A stretch of DNA of 64,000 bases from Symsagittifera roscoffensis (GCF_963678635.1 NC_087071.1:34773680-34837679), one strand, 5' to 3'. Shown: positions 1 to 11,480, numbered from the stretch's first letter. Program-made: numbers and translations. The notes: generated by a model from the letters alone, not told the origin.

Positions 1-22
1 GCATACATACAAACAGGATCTG

Positions 23-327
23 ATGAAATTGAACCTTCAGACGATGAGCTTTGCAGCAGATGCCATGAGGATGTTAAATGGAGCGAGATTGTCTGTTAAC
101 GGACTGTATTCAATAACAGGCGTGGACTGGTTGATAGCCGTTGGCAAAAACTTCAGCTCTACAACCGCCTTGAGATTTGCGACTTAGAGGGACTGCCCTC
201 AAACAATACAATGGGTCCAGTGATTGCAAGACCATTGCAAGATGTGAAGCTGAATCACGATAAAGGAAATCGAGAGGAAAGACCCGGAAGATTCTTGATG
301 ACGAGGGCACCAATAGGAAATACGTAA
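23..327 (+). pseudogene. Left fragment of the decayed block, two frames
   Basis: An open frame enters from the left edge, has an ATG at 23 and stops at 185-187. Natural-looking coding then continues from about 181 in the next frame to a stop at 325-327. The hand-over within a few bases points to one frameshift in a formerly continuous protein. The product is not recognised. Confidence 0.4.
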
Positions 328-421
328 AAATGTTCAGGCAGATAAAAGCCCCAGGTCACGAAAAAGAAAGAGCGTCCCAAAACAAGTAAACCAAGAAGGT
401 GATGTTCAGAGATACGGTGGG

Positions 422-769
422 TTGAAGGCGATCAAGAAAGATGAGACCATCTTTGCTGCGTTTGACAAAGCAGAAATGAGGAAGGCAAAGATCATGGTAG
501 CCGCGAGCTCAGACTTCGTGTATACCGCCAAGTCTCTGTTTTGGCCTGATGTTATAATGTTGGCAGCGGTCGACCTGGACCTAATACAACCTGTGTCGAT
601 GGCAATCGGGGTACAACGACAGACAGAAATGAACCCAATCACAATCCGATTTGCTGGCATGAACGACCATCAACCCAGTAGGGGTTTCCTGAGCAGACTC
701 AAAGAGCCTACGACAGCCGAAGACGCTGTATGGCCAGCTTATAAAGGATATCCTCAAGTCAATGGGTGA
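422..769 (+). pseudogene. Decayed block, fragment of unknown protein (115 codons)
   Basis: The frame begins at an ATG (or is entered by frameshift) and reads as natural protein to about 690. The following frame, used by the next fragment, becomes the more protein-like one before this frame ends at 769. This suggests the two were once one gene and that a shift lies near 690-700. No domain is recognised. Confidence 0.4.
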
Positions 770-1568
770 AGTAGTGGACACCCTGAAAGAAGGTGTCTTC
801 ACCAAGATAACACCGAAAGCCGTGTTTGCACTGTCTCCTGGATATGCACAGCTCCCGGATGGACTGAAGTTTGTATATGCGATGGTGGCATTGCTCTCGG
901 AAGGGAAATATGATGTGATCATATCTGCCCCAAATCGCGGAATAGAGATGGAGAATCTGAGGCCACTCAGGGCTGAGTTACCTGCGGTGTGGTCTGACAT
1001 CTCAAATGCGATGCGAGGATTTAAGGACCATTCACTACACATGCTAGTGTTAAACGAGGTACTGGGGTTGGAACTGTCCAACTTCAGCCGACAGCTGAAA
1101 TTGAAGCCACCAATTGACGATGACCATAGAGTGACCGTGGCGATGTCAAACGATTTATGGTTCCGAGGAGTGGAAATAAAAGAGGAAGGAAAGAGAAGGA
1201 AGAACTCCGAGGAGACCAGAGCTCACTTGGAAGCGATGGTTTTGAGAACGAAACCAGAGGCTAACAAGTGGCTGCACTTGACCCCTCGGATAGCAGCATT
1301 GGGCGCGGATGCTTTCGAGCGAGGCCCAGTGATGATCAGGAAGATCCATGCCTACTTAGTGAAAGTGGTAAACCTGTCCGAAAATGCTGAAGAGAAATCA
1401 GCCGAGTTCGTGAACAGAGTGTGCCAAATGACGCTGGAAGCTTTCTGGACACAGAATGTGAAGGGAGAAGAAGGCTTTGACTGGATGACAGCATGCTGGA
1501 AGTGTAAGGAGCGGGATGGACCGCGTTCTTCTTGGCGAAAGTTTACCCATCGCTTTCTCGATACCTGA
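762..1568 (+). pseudogene. Decayed block, longest fragment (268 codons), unknown globular protein
   Basis: This is the longest single-frame stretch of the block. It is mostly alpha-helical in character, with a Lys/Arg/Glu-rich patch in the middle. No transmembrane segment or known motif is visible. Its ATG overlaps the end of the upstream frame by eight bases, which could be a real overlapping start or a product of a frameshift. Protein-like reading extends upstream of the ATG to about 693, which favours the frameshift explanation. A structural protein such as a nucleoprotein is only a guess. Confidence 0.45.
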
Positions 1569-1849
1569 TAAAAGAATTCCTCCAAGCAGTCGTAGAAGTA
1601 TCGATCGTTGAATTACTAGCCCTATTCGTGACGTTTGGAGCAGAGAAATTCGTGAGAGGACCAGTGATACTGCTCACCGAAGGAGTGCCTAATTTGCGAC
1701 TTGATGGACTTCTAACGTTAATTATGATAACACAAAGAAACTTAGGAGGATTGATGAATCTGATACGCTACCTGGAGCTGATGAGGGAGAACGTGAGGAG
1801 ATTCGACGTGAAGCGACCCACGGACTCCTGGACTAAGATAAGAGATTAG
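1532..1849 (+). pseudogene. Decayed block, fragment (105 codons)
   Basis: This frame overlaps the previous one by 37 bases and continues a helical, moderately hydrophobic protein, so it is probably the C-terminal part of the same original gene after another shift. It stops at 1849. Protein-like reading resumes almost at once in a different frame. The product is not recognised. Confidence 0.35.
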
Positions 1850-1851
1850 AT

Positions 1852-2004
1852 CTGGCGCCAATGGTCATGAGAGTTAAGGCGGACTTACAGGAAGCCTCAC
1901 TAATCTTAACGAGTGTAAAACCAGAGTTAAGGGTGGGCGGAACACTACAGACTAGAACCATGCTGGCACACTTCGGCTGTGAAGAAGTCAAGTTAGTTCA
2001 CTGA
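1852..2004 (+). pseudogene. Decayed block, short fragment
   Basis: About 50 codons are open in frame 1 from 1852 to a TGA at 2002-2004, and they look like natural protein. The stretch fills the gap between the fragment ending at 1849 and the acidic frame at 2148, so almost no non-coding spacer remains except about 2005-2112. Confidence 0.3.
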
Positions 2005-2147
2005 GAGGAGGAAGATCAGTCAGCTGGCAGACTAGTTGTAACGAACTTCCAGATGGAGTAAGAGATGAAGAGCAAGGGCCCTTAAGTTCAGGAAAGATTC
2101 CAAGACGAGACGATGGGCAGGGAGGAAGCCGTCGATCGGAAAAACCT

Positions 2148-2933
2148 ATGCAACAGGATCCCGATCAGTCCGAGAAAGAGGACGATAGGGCTTCGACAGG
2201 AGGGATGTCCAGCCTGGACTACAAATTCCTCAGCGATTTTGAAAACGGCACGGACACGTTGGAAGCAACGAGTGAGCCGGCAGACGAGGGAAGTTCCACG
2301 CTGGAACATCCGTCGGCCTTCATGGGAACGAGCCTGGACTTGCCGGAGAGCAGCTCTCCGAGCATATCTAAAAATGCCGAACAGAAACTCTTGATGGAAT
2401 CACCAAGGAGAAGAAGAATAGAAGACACTGCCAGAGTACCTTCCGAAGAAGAGTGGGAGGTGCATCATAGAGACCATGAAATTAGGACGGGATGCAGAAT
2501 GGACAGAGTAGCCTTCATGGAAGAGGTCTGGACAGTAGTTCAGAGCTACGGAACACAGTCTATTTTGAGACTAGGTCTCAACCAACCACTAATGCGGGAA
2601 GTCCTTGACAAACTCGACGAGTGTGAAGGGAGATTGAGCGAGTTGTTGATCGACTCGGCCACTGACGAGGCAAACTCTCCTATCAAGATGACGCCGCAAG
2701 AATACAAAGGAGAAGTGGTATGTCTGTCAAGAACCCGGAAGGGAAAGATGCGATCGAAAATGGTGATTGACAGAATTAATGAAATGAAGATGAAACTGGG
2801 CTGCAAGGTGACATTGAGGAAAACGGGGAAGACAAAAGTGGATTCCAAAATCTCGATGAAAGGAAACGCGTCGAAGAAGCTATGGACTTGGGACAGGGTG
2901 ATGATCGATTGCCTGGCACAGACAGGATGTTGA
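2148..2933 (+). pseudogene. Decayed block, acidic/disordered then helical protein (261 codons)
   Basis: The first 90 or so residues are rich in Asp, Glu, Ser, Thr and Pro and look intrinsically disordered. A charged helical middle and a basic Lys-rich C-terminal third follow. The frame is continuous for 261 codons, so this may be a complete gene. A disordered acidic head with a helical centre is typical of viral phosphoproteins, but the same composition is common in many proteins. A second ATG frame at 2113-2394 overlaps it and is probably a shadow. Confidence 0.4.
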
Positions 2934-3391
2934 CTGACGTAGCGATGGTGCCACCCATTCTCATGACAGGAAAAAAATCAGCCAGTTACGAAACCAAGAA
3001 GAGTCAACGCACTCTGCCTGGAGTGACGTTAGAAATGGAAATACTCAACCAATGTGGAGAGAGTACCCTTAAAGACTTCAAACCGTCTCCCATTAATCAC
3101 GGAAAGGGAAGCGTCGTAGGACAGCTAGTCCCAGTGGAATATAACCGACTGACAGTGTCGGAAATTGTATCGATTGTCGAACCCGCCGGTTGATACATGG
3201 AGATGTTAGAGTACAGAAATTCTGCCAGAGGACACTTAATGGCTCTGGAAGACAAAAGTGCCATTGAAGGTTATTTGGAGACGAGGATTCAAGGCACCAC
3301 CCTGAAGCAGAAGGCATACGGGACTCTGGAATCATCTGAAATGCACGCGGAAACGATCAAGCAGTTGGTGAGCCTTCCATGTGAGCGGTAG
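2882..3391 (+). pseudogene. Decayed block, two in-frame fragments split by one stop
   Basis: Frames 2882-3193 and 3197-3391 are in the same reading frame and are separated only by a TGA and one codon. They are best read as one coding stretch interrupted by a premature stop. The first overlaps the end of the acidic frame by about 50 bases. No motif is recognised. Confidence 0.35.
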
Positions 3392-3780
3392 TGTTACGAT
3401 ACTTTGAAGAAGAAATGAGAACCACGCCGAAGATACACGCTCTGATAGCAATACCCCATGTGAGGAAAGAGTTACAACTAAGGTTCGCTTGGTGCATGAT
3501 TGGACTGACTCGCGGGGAATATGATTCGGAAGAAAGGAAAAGATTGAAGGGAAAAAAGATGTTCCTAATGACGAGTTTGAGAGATCTGATGACCCAAGAA
3601 GGAGCAGCAGTAGCGTGCGCGAAGCGGAGAGACGCTCTCTGTTTCGTTCGATTTATGATAGAACAAATTTCAGTGTCAGCATTGAACACTTGCATCAAGA
3701 TGCTGATAGAAGGCGATGAACGAGCGAAAGCCTTGCTCTTGCTAGCACTTTTGGACACATATCAGAGCAAACCAATGTGA
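3391..3780 (+). pseudogene. Decayed block, helical fragment (129 codons)
   Basis: This is an uninterrupted helical frame rich in Arg, Lys, Glu, Leu and Met. It begins one base before the previous frame ends and finishes at an ATGTGA, where the next frame starts. Stop-start overlaps like this occur in compact viral genomes but can also arise from frameshift decay. The product is not recognised. Confidence 0.35.
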
Positions 3781-4286
3781 GTAATTATGAAAGAACCCGT
3801 GAAACTAGAACCGATGAAGAAAATAGACGTAATAAGGAGGTTCTCAAACAAGAAGCTGAGGCTCTCGAAAGAATCTATGGGAGCACTGCCACATCCAGTG
3901 AATACTGTGGACCGATCAGGAAGAAATCATACAGTTACGTATCCGGAATCACAGGGATGGTGTACAACCCCTTCATAAATGAAGACATACGCGATTGCTT
4001 CTTTGACTACAAGCAAGCGGTGTTGCTTAGGTTCTGGACGTCAAGAATTGCAACGATAAGAAGCGCTGCTAATCAGCAGACCAAGCTGGGACTAGACTTG
4101 GAGGAAAAAGTGACTGCACCTTCTTTGCCAAAATCGAAAAACCGAGTGGAGTTTGGATTGGGATTCTCGGACGAACTACTGAGAACGAGCTTAATGGTGG
4201 TATGGGAACTGATGAAACAATCATGGTGTCAAAGTCCCAAGGCTGATTCGATACTACGTGCAGAGGGAACTGAACTCAGACTGTAA
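3777..4286 (+). pseudogene. Decayed block, fragment (169 codons)
   Basis: The first 40 residues are strongly charged and helical, then the sequence becomes mixed and globular. The frame starts within the stop of the upstream frame and overlaps the next frame at 4258. No transmembrane segment or catalytic motif is visible, and the family is not recognised. Confidence 0.35.
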
Positions 4287-4743
4287 CATGCGTGATTTGA
4301 ACATCATCTATAATTTGATGACGACAGCCTCTAAGAGCAACGGAGAAGACAAAGTAGAGTTGCCTGGCTGGGGACCAGAGGAGTGGGTCAAACCTGGTAG
4401 CTGTCTGGCAGAAGTCTGTGGACTGGAAGGTCACATCTGTGGAGGTCTGGATTGCGTAAAGACCCTGGAGAAAGAACACAAGCAATTGACGATATTGTTT
4501 GGGAACATCGTGATGAAGGCGAAAACAGAAACGGAACTGATTGCAGATTGCCGTGGAGGAACCGAGGTGAATCTAGTGACTGCACTAGGATTCTACAGCA
4601 TGTTTGGTTCTTTAGAGTCACTATTGAATCTAGAACAAAAGCATGAGATGGTTACGACCATCAGTGTAGAAGTGTTTCGGGAGTGTTGCAAACCGACCAC
4701 AATATATTGGAAAGTGGAGAAAAGCGATCGAGGCGGAAATTAA
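4258..4743 (+). pseudogene. Decayed block, fragment with several cysteines (161 codons)
   Basis: This is a mixed globular sequence with clustered Cys residues in its first half and a helical second half. It is followed by about 150 bases (4744-4894) where every + frame is interrupted, so a real end or heavier decay may lie there. The product is not recognised. Confidence 0.35.
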
Positions 4744-4894
4744 CATTTGGCAGAGTGAAACTTATCGAAAACCGACGCGAGCGAGATTTTAAGAGGGATC
4801 AAATCTAGCTCCAATGTGCTAGAGCAGATACCCAGTGCATTTCGTAGCGGTGGATGTGAAAAGTAAGAGAACGATCGTGGATCAAGCCTTCTGA

Positions 4895-5500
4895 GTGCCG
4901 AGTTGCGTAAGACTAGCGAGAATGTCAAAAAAGTCTTACGAGTTACTGTGCAAAATGTTCGCAGCAGTTCCGGAGAGAACCAAAGAGGAATTAGAATCGA
5001 TACTGGGAAAAAAGTTCATGGGATACGCCAGTGGGAACTTCAGCGACTTTGAAAGACAAAAGCAGAAAGGATCAACAGTCACGGATTACAATGCAGTAGA
5101 TGAGAATGATGAAGTCCACCGAGTGATGATTGAAGTGGAACCACTACTGGACGCTTCGGGAAAACGTAATTGGATGAGCATCATGTCAACGCATGATGAG
5201 TTCCCCTGTCATTGTTTACTACAAACATGGTGGTACCTCGGGCATAGTAATCTGTTGTTGATCTGGGACTTCGGAGAGCTGCTCTCCATGGTTTTACCAG
5301 ATTCATCACAGCCCGTAACGATAGTGATCGTAGGAGTTATGATGGCGATACGATGGCTGGAAGCTCATGTAAAAGAGAACAATAGACAGGAGGCACCGAC
5401 GAAAGAACAGTTACAGGAATTGGATTGTCTAAAAGATTTAGATCCTTTTGAGACAATGTGCAAAATCTTGAACATTCCGATGGAAATGAAAAAGATATGA
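4895..5500 (+). pseudogene. Decayed block, fragment with a hydrophobic segment (201 codons)
   Basis: This frame has a charged N-terminal third, a Trp- and Leu-rich middle and a short Val/Ile/Met-rich hydrophobic stretch near residues 147-160. A charged helical tail follows. A likely internal start lies at 4921. The hydrophobic stretch is short for a membrane span. The family is not recognised. Confidence 0.35.
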
Positions 5501-5515
5501 GCCAGAAGACGACTG

Positions 5516-5911
5516 ATGCCATGGTTTAGAGCCAACATGACTGCATGGTTGTACCAGTATGCCAAGAAGCATATGTCGAAGCACAGCAGAGTGTACAGTG
5601 CGTGTCAGCTGGACATTGGAGCAGGAGCTTTTAAGCGAGCTTTTGTAACTCATCGGAATACAGTAACCACCGCAGTAAGGAGAACTTCTAGGACAAGTCA
5701 AGGTGACGGAAGGGAAAAAGAAGAGATGTTGAAGGAAGACTTGGAGAGAAACTTGACGTTTTGCCTCCACAACCGCTTCTGTCGAAATAGAGAATCTAAC
5801 GTTGATCCTCTACCTTGTTGTAAACAAAGAAAAAAAAGAGCAGAAGTTTTGGAGGGTTGCTTCCAACAGCGTCAGAATAGCTACCGACGTGTTGCAAGAC
5901 ACAGAGACTGA
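5516..5911 (+). pseudogene. Decayed block, basic C-terminal fragment (131 codons)
   Basis: This frame is the same as that of the preceding fragment and is separated from it by one stop and a few codons. It becomes strongly basic (Arg/Lys/Gln) toward its end at 5911. It is the last protein-like stretch before composition turns AT-rich near 5990. Confidence 0.35.
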
Positions 5912-6462
5912 AAAGGCGGAGTCAATGTCGCAGGAGGAGGAGATGGAGCATTGACAAATGGCCGAAAAACAAGACCCAAAAAGAAAGAAAATTGGAATAT
6001 TTTAGAAGTTTTAGAATTTCTAAACGACGATAAAACGAGAAAACAAAGAAGCGACGAAAGAGAGGTTGTTAAAACTTAAAATTGTTTCCATATGACAAAA
6101 AACTCAAATGAGAAACAAAGCAACTAAGTTTGCAATTGAATTTGAAAAGAAAACATTTGGTTGAGTTTTGAAGATTAAAGACTTTGTTGCATATATAAAT
6201 TTGTTTTATGATTTTAGTTAGTGGCTTTACAGAACCTTAATATTTATTTAGAGTGGCTCGAGTGGAGAATATATTAAAATATTCCAGCCTGCATGATTGT
6301 TTTTAATCAACTAGGACAACTGATCACTTTGTGGTGACATGAAAGGCTTGGGTAACCTCTTGAAGAAGGAGATTATTTCGTTGTTCCTTCTACCCACCGA
6401 GTTCCTTAATTTGAATATTCAGGGCCAATAATAACTAAACTTCCGATGGGAACAAGCATAGA

Positions 6463-8702
6463 GACATTAACTTTCCGTCTACAAACTGGGACATCTTCAG
6501 CAGTCAAGAAAACGATGAACAAGAAATCCTAGAAATGTTAGAAGATAAGCTTCTTCAACAGAGCATTAAATTTCCGACCTGCGGCACAAACACGTTGGAC
6601 GTTTTTTTGTATCAAAATTGTCAAGTATACTCTGAACACGATGAAAATTTTGATAAGATCTATGACTGCTCTGACCATATTGCAATCAGAACAGCAATAT
6701 AACTTGAACATTTCGATCCTCCCCCAGCAATAACAAACTTCTACAGTTTTGGGTCAGGAGATTATGACTGGATTGTTGGTGCCATGAAAGATCGGCCCTT
6801 CAACCCCCAATGCTACACCAATGTTGACAATATGTACCAAGACTATTTAACCGACTTGATAGACACTCACATCCCAAAAAGAACCAAATATCGTCAATCG
6901 CTACCACCTTGGATTACACCGAGTACATCACATCAGATGAAAATGCTCAACACGCAAAAGAGGTTACTCGAAAAACGACCAACTAGCTACCGAAAAAATA
7001 AGGTCCTCAAACTAGAAACCAAATCACTGAATTATGTGAACATGATCACATCTCATACCAAAAAAAAAGTTTTTGGTTCAAGAAATTGTGGTCAAAATTA
7101 CAAGCACCTTAAGCATATCAATAGAGCTTCAAACATCCCGAAAACAATCAAGTTCAAAGACAAAATGACATCAATTCCAGAAGAAAAGGTAGAAATGTTT
7201 AACACATTTTTTCACTCAGTGTTTTCAGCTAAAGAGAACTACAACTTCCCTGACATAAAGTGCGAATCACCAACCCTAACAAACTTCAGCGTTTCAAACA
7301 AAACAATAAGTAACATTCTGGCAAATATTGACACTACAAAAACTCGTGGACCAAATGGTCTACCTCCCGGGTTTTACCAACGATGCGCCAAACAAATGAG
7401 TAATATACTCAATAAGCTTTTCAAGAATTTTAAACGCATACGCAAAATGCCAACGAGTTGGAAAACAGCGGCTGTAACACCCATTCACAAAAAGAACGAC
7501 CCAAAAGATGTTGAAAACTATCGCCCAATCTCCCTTCTAAACATTGACAGCAAAATCTTTGAAAAATGCATGTACTCTCCACTCTACGAGCACTTTAAAG
7601 ACCATTTTTCCATAAACCAACACGGTTTTGTGAAGAAACGCTCCGTTATGAGCAACATGCTCCAATTCCTAAATCGAGTCTACAAAGCCCTGGATAAAAA
7701 TCCCCATGATGAGATCATTGCTTTTTATGCTGATTTCTTCAAGGCCTTCGATAAAGTCCCCCACAAATTATTACTACGAAAATTGAGTGATATTGGTGTA
7801 TGTGGATGCCTACTCGAAATCATCTACGACTATCTCAGAAACCGAGGGCAAATTGTTCGGGTTGATTTCTACACATCCACCGTCCTCGAAATAACCAGCG
7901 GGATACCCCAAGGTTCACTCCTGGGCCCACTCCTTTTCTGTGTTTTTATAAATGATCTCGCTGAAGTCCTACGATTCAGTGACCCCTCAATAATTGCTGA
8001 CGATCTAAAAATTCTATCTGTTGGACGCAAGCAAGATGAAATACAAGTTGACTTAAACAAAATCGAAGATTGGGTAAGACAAAACAACATGGAACTGGCA
8101 TTCGAAAAATGCACTCAAATAAACTTCAGAGGTGTTGATATAAATCTATTTTCGAACGGAAATCGTGTACCTCAGCCAAAATCTGTAAAAGATCTGGGTA
8201 TTCACATGTTAGGAGATCTTAGTTGGAGCACTCATCCAACCGAACGATTAAAGAAAGCAATTAAATTACTATACATTCTAAACGAAATGTAGCATATAAC
8301 GTCAACACCTTTGTAAAATTAGGTCTCTACAAATCAATATTATTACCAGTCCTAACCTACGGCTGTCACTGTGCGAACTTTCTGAGAAAAGACCTACAAA
8401 AACTTGAATTTTTTCAAAAGAAAGTAGTAAAGTGGATATGTAGAAAACACTGCCAAAAATACACTGATCAACTTAGAATGCTCAACATTTTACCTCTGCC
8501 AATGTTCCTACAGACCAATGACTTCTTTTTGCTTTCAAAACTCTGCACTGACTACGAACACCACAGCATCCCACTTCCCACTGCTAACAATACCCTAGAC
8601 CGACGATTAGAGCCCTTCAAATTACCCAAAACTCGAACAGAAAAACGCAGGGGAGAATTGTTTTTTGTACAACCAGAGTTGCAAATAGAAATGACCATTT
8701 AG
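6463..8702 (+). pseudogene. LINE ORF2: endonuclease (partial) and reverse transcriptase, disrupted
   Basis: Frame 1 opens with a GDFN-like strand (DINFPSTNWD), then CGTNTLDVF and YDCSDH, which matches the C-terminal half of an APE endonuclease with its catalytic SDH. A single TAA at 6700-6702 interrupts the frame. The 502-codon stretch from 6784 continues in the same frame. It contains GPNGLPPG, ENYRPISLLN, motif A YADFFKAFDKVPH (Asp near residue 317), motif B GIPQGSLLGPLLF and motif C IADD (Asp pair near residues 406-407). The frame is lost near 8283, where the protein continues in frame 3 (LLPVLTYG) to 8702. Beyond about 8660 the best match is again in another frame. The copy is therefore inactive. 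Confidence 0.85.
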
Positions 8703-8888
8703 TCAATTTCAGGATAGAACAGGGACTCAAACAGCGCATCACAACTCTTATGTGGAAATTCTACAGTGAAAATTATAGTACCCTTAACCTCTGCACTTGG
8801 CAGATATGCTGCGACTGCACAACGTGCAAAAATAACTGGACAATATTATAAACTCTGTGGAAGAAATTCCCACCAGTATTCTACTGGA

Positions 8889-8912
8889 AAGCCACAACAA
8901 CAACAACAACAA
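8889..8912 (+). repeat. CAA microsatellite at the LINE 3' end
   Basis: About seven CAA triplets follow the last LINE coding remnant. A simple 3' repeat in place of poly-A is usual for CR1-like and some Jockey-like LINEs. Confidence 0.6.
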
Positions 8913-9825
8913 AGACCACCAAAAGAACTGGCTTTGGCAGAGACGGTGAAAAGCATGTAGAGCTGTGTTTAGACGCTAGCCAGTCGTTTTAGAACCTAGC
9001 TTCATTTTCCGTCGATATGTACTTCCGGGCGAATGTTACATGGAGTATGGTTTTAAATGGAAAGGACATTGTACCGGCTGAAATTGAGGCTTAAGTTTTT
9101 AGTGCGTGCTGGGTATTACTACGATAGAAGGGTCCGTAAAATAGCAGGTCCCTCCCCGAAATAACGTCGATCTCGCAAACTGTCAAATTTTAAAGACATG
9201 TCAAACCATTCAAGAACATACCCCAATCTGCTGTTCCCGTTTCTTCAAAAATCAACAATCGCGAAAACTCCCCTTCACCATCTGAATGTGGAAACATAAA
9301 TGTTTCAGCAATTTTGTCTTACAACAAGGATATCCGGTTGCTGTGAACCAGATTGTTCCGACAACATAAAGTGGCGTGATGGATGAGAGTTTTACAAAGG
9401 CGTAGAATGTAAATGATTTAGGCATATTCGAGAACAGTTGTCTTCTAAAATGAATAAAATTTTGTTGAATAAAAAAACATTGTTATAAAAGATTTTTTAA
9501 AAAAAGTTATAAGAAAATTTTCATCCCATGTAAACGCTAAATGAAGCTTTGAAAAGCAAATTTTTTCTTTAGCATAAATTGCAGTTCTATCTGTGCTATA
9601 ATCGAGGAGGGTAGATTTTAATTGACAATTCTCTTGATGCATTAAAATTGACTCGATCTTTCTCCTGCTTAAAAATAGACGTAGCCTCAATTCCGAGGGT
9701 TATTTATGTTGAATTTGCGTGGAAAAATAAAAAAGTTAAGAAAATTAGCTTACACAAAAATAAAATTTATCCACGTTTCCAATGCTCGGAACAAAAAGTC
9801 CTTTACGATTCAATGATAATCCGTG

Positions 9826-9884
9826 GGGTAGAGACATCTCTCTCCCACACGGTTGGTCATGCACTGAGCAGGACCGGGGGCTAA
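9826..9884 (+). repeat. Dispersed GC-rich repeat, copy 1
   Basis: The stretch has CCCACACGGTTGG followed about 20 bases later by GACCGGGGGCTAA, and recurs with the same layout at 17072-17130 (CCCACGGTTGG, GACAGGGGGCTAA). C-rich and G-rich arms around a short spacer may pair as a hairpin. The family is not recognised. Confidence 0.45.
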
Positions 9885-11261
9885 TAAAAAAATCAGGAAT
9901 AATAATCAAACATGCTAAATCTGGCTTTTTGTAATTAAGAACAAAACCGGATCGCTGTACCCACTCGATCGCTTTTTTCGCTCGAAAAAGCTCAATGCTC
10001 GGAAAACTAAGTCATTATATTTCAGTTGTTTTCATCAAAGGAGATATTGCGGAATAAAAAATGTTTTTTAAGTACCATTTTTATCTCTCGGAAATATTTG
10101 AACCGATTAAAATTTAACGGAGGTTTTGAAGGATCTTGACCAAAAAATCTACAAAACATCGAAATGAAAAATGTAGACCTAAAAGTCAACAAAATGCGAA
10201 AAGAGTAAAACTGAGGTAGTGGAAAACCACAATTAACAGTTTAAAAATATGTCCTCTGCAGCACTGTATGGGGGGCGCTACCTGTAGTCCTCACGTGTAT
10301 TCAGGACTGGCTTCTTCTGAGAAATGTGAAGAGCCTCTAGAGTTAATAATGTGGTGATGTCTTGACAGTTTTCAAGAATTGATACGGAATTGATACGGAA
10401 TTTGTGTGCGGGTTGTATGAAAGTGTGAGAGTTAAAATATTGATAATTAGAAAAAAAAACCAAGTATCTGTCTGCAGGAAGTTACTGCAACTGCTTCTGA
10501 CTGATGTAAAAAGCACCAACTATATACCGTCTTAAGCTGTATGCATGATTTTAATATCGAGTATTTCTTTTTAACTGTAGACAGTTAACAGATTAACAGT
10601 TTGAAATCTGATAGTTCAAAAAAAACGAAAGGAACACCTATCTGATCAAGAGCGTTCAGGACCCTAGATATGGGGCTATCTTTCAACGTTGAGAAATTTT
10701 ACTTAATTTATGAAAGTCAATACTTATGCCCTAAGATTTTATAGGTGGAGGAAGTTCACTAGTTTTTGTTGGTTTGTTTTAGACAACCGAATCGACAGTA
10801 TAATGTGCAGTGCTGAGCATATCATTTTAAATTAATCTTTATAAGCCTCACCCTAAAAAGAAAAAAAAAAACAAAATAATGCTTTGAACAGTTTTTGGTA
10901 CTTGAGTTTCGATAATCAGGGGTAAGTGATTTCTACCGAACTTGCTTAGTTTTGGAGTGCTCTCCTAATGTATCTGTTCTCCAGTACAATCAAGGAACAA
11001 CGTGTTGAAAAAACTAGCCCCGCTTTGAATGGGGTTGCAAAAAGGATTACATATCGATATCTTGCTCGGCAAGCAGATGTAGTTTTTTGAACTACGCGAC
11101 ACCATTATTGTCATCCAACCTCAGTGCTACTAACTGGAATAAGCAGCTAGTGAAACAAATTGACGCGCTGAGAACTGTCCTCTGTTGTGTACGAATGACA
11201 ATTATACCTGCACATTGAAACAATTATACCTGCACGCAGCGAAATGCTCTCAAAACAGTTC

Positions 11262-11480
11262 TTACTTGGTAGCCAACTTCCTAGTCGAGCGGATCATGAA
11301 ACAACAGTAATTAGCAGTACAAGAAAGCTTAAACCAGCAATACATACATAGTTTTATCGGGAATTCATCACTCACCTGCTCCCAGATACAGCGCAAACAA
11401 ATTATACCTTTCATGTTTTTGAAAGCAAGGCAAACTCTTCCATCGAAATGCAAAAGAGTTAAGTTCACAAAAAATGACAT
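11262..11480 (-). CDS. Possible small cysteine-rich exon (weak zinc-finger resemblance)
   Basis: The 72-codon minus frame has CLRC followed by SDEFPIKLCMYC and a short helical tail. That order resembles a zinc-finger-associated (ZAD-type) domain, with an acidic-Pro motif before the second Cys pair. A donor-like CAG-GTGAGT lies inside the frame and no second exon was found. It could be chance, and is listed only because the Cys spacing is suggestive. Confidence 0.15.
   Translation of the reverse strand: MSFFVNLTLLHFDGRVCLAFKNMKGIICLRCIWEQVSDEFPIKLCMYCWFKLSCTANYCCFMIRSTRKLATK

Larger units (their letters stand above)
1..5990 (+). other. Foreign decayed coding block (possible endogenous viral element or unknown element)
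   Basis: The + strand is purine-rich and clearly richer in G than the AT-rich DNA to its right, and it is open in one + frame or another nearly throughout. Successive open stretches overlap or abut in different frames. They read as natural, helix-rich protein with ordinary amino-acid use, whereas the minus strand gives only short shadow frames. This is what a long coding region, or a series of genes, looks like after frameshift decay. I saw no reverse transcriptase, integrase, protease, transposase or polymerase motif. A globular first part followed by an acidic, Ser/Pro-rich part would suit a nucleoprotein-phosphoprotein order of a negative-strand RNA virus, but that is inference only. Composition returns to AT-rich near 5990, and the left end lies outside the window. 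Confidence 0.5.
6330..8960 (+). mobile_element. 5'-truncated non-LTR retrotransposon (LINE) with CAA-repeat tail
   Basis: The order of parts is the end of an APE-type endonuclease, a reverse transcriptase, a C-terminal Cys cluster and a short CAA repeat (8889-8912). This is the layout of a Jockey/CR1-type LINE. The element starts inside the endonuclease domain, so it is 5'-truncated as most LINE insertions are. It lies directly right of the foreign block. The exact ends are uncertain because no target-site duplication was identified. Confidence 0.8.

Noticed and set aside
581-1081. 166-codon minus-strand frame in the foreign block
   Set aside because: It is antisense to two protein-like + frames and shows the Ser/Pro-rich composition of a shadow frame.
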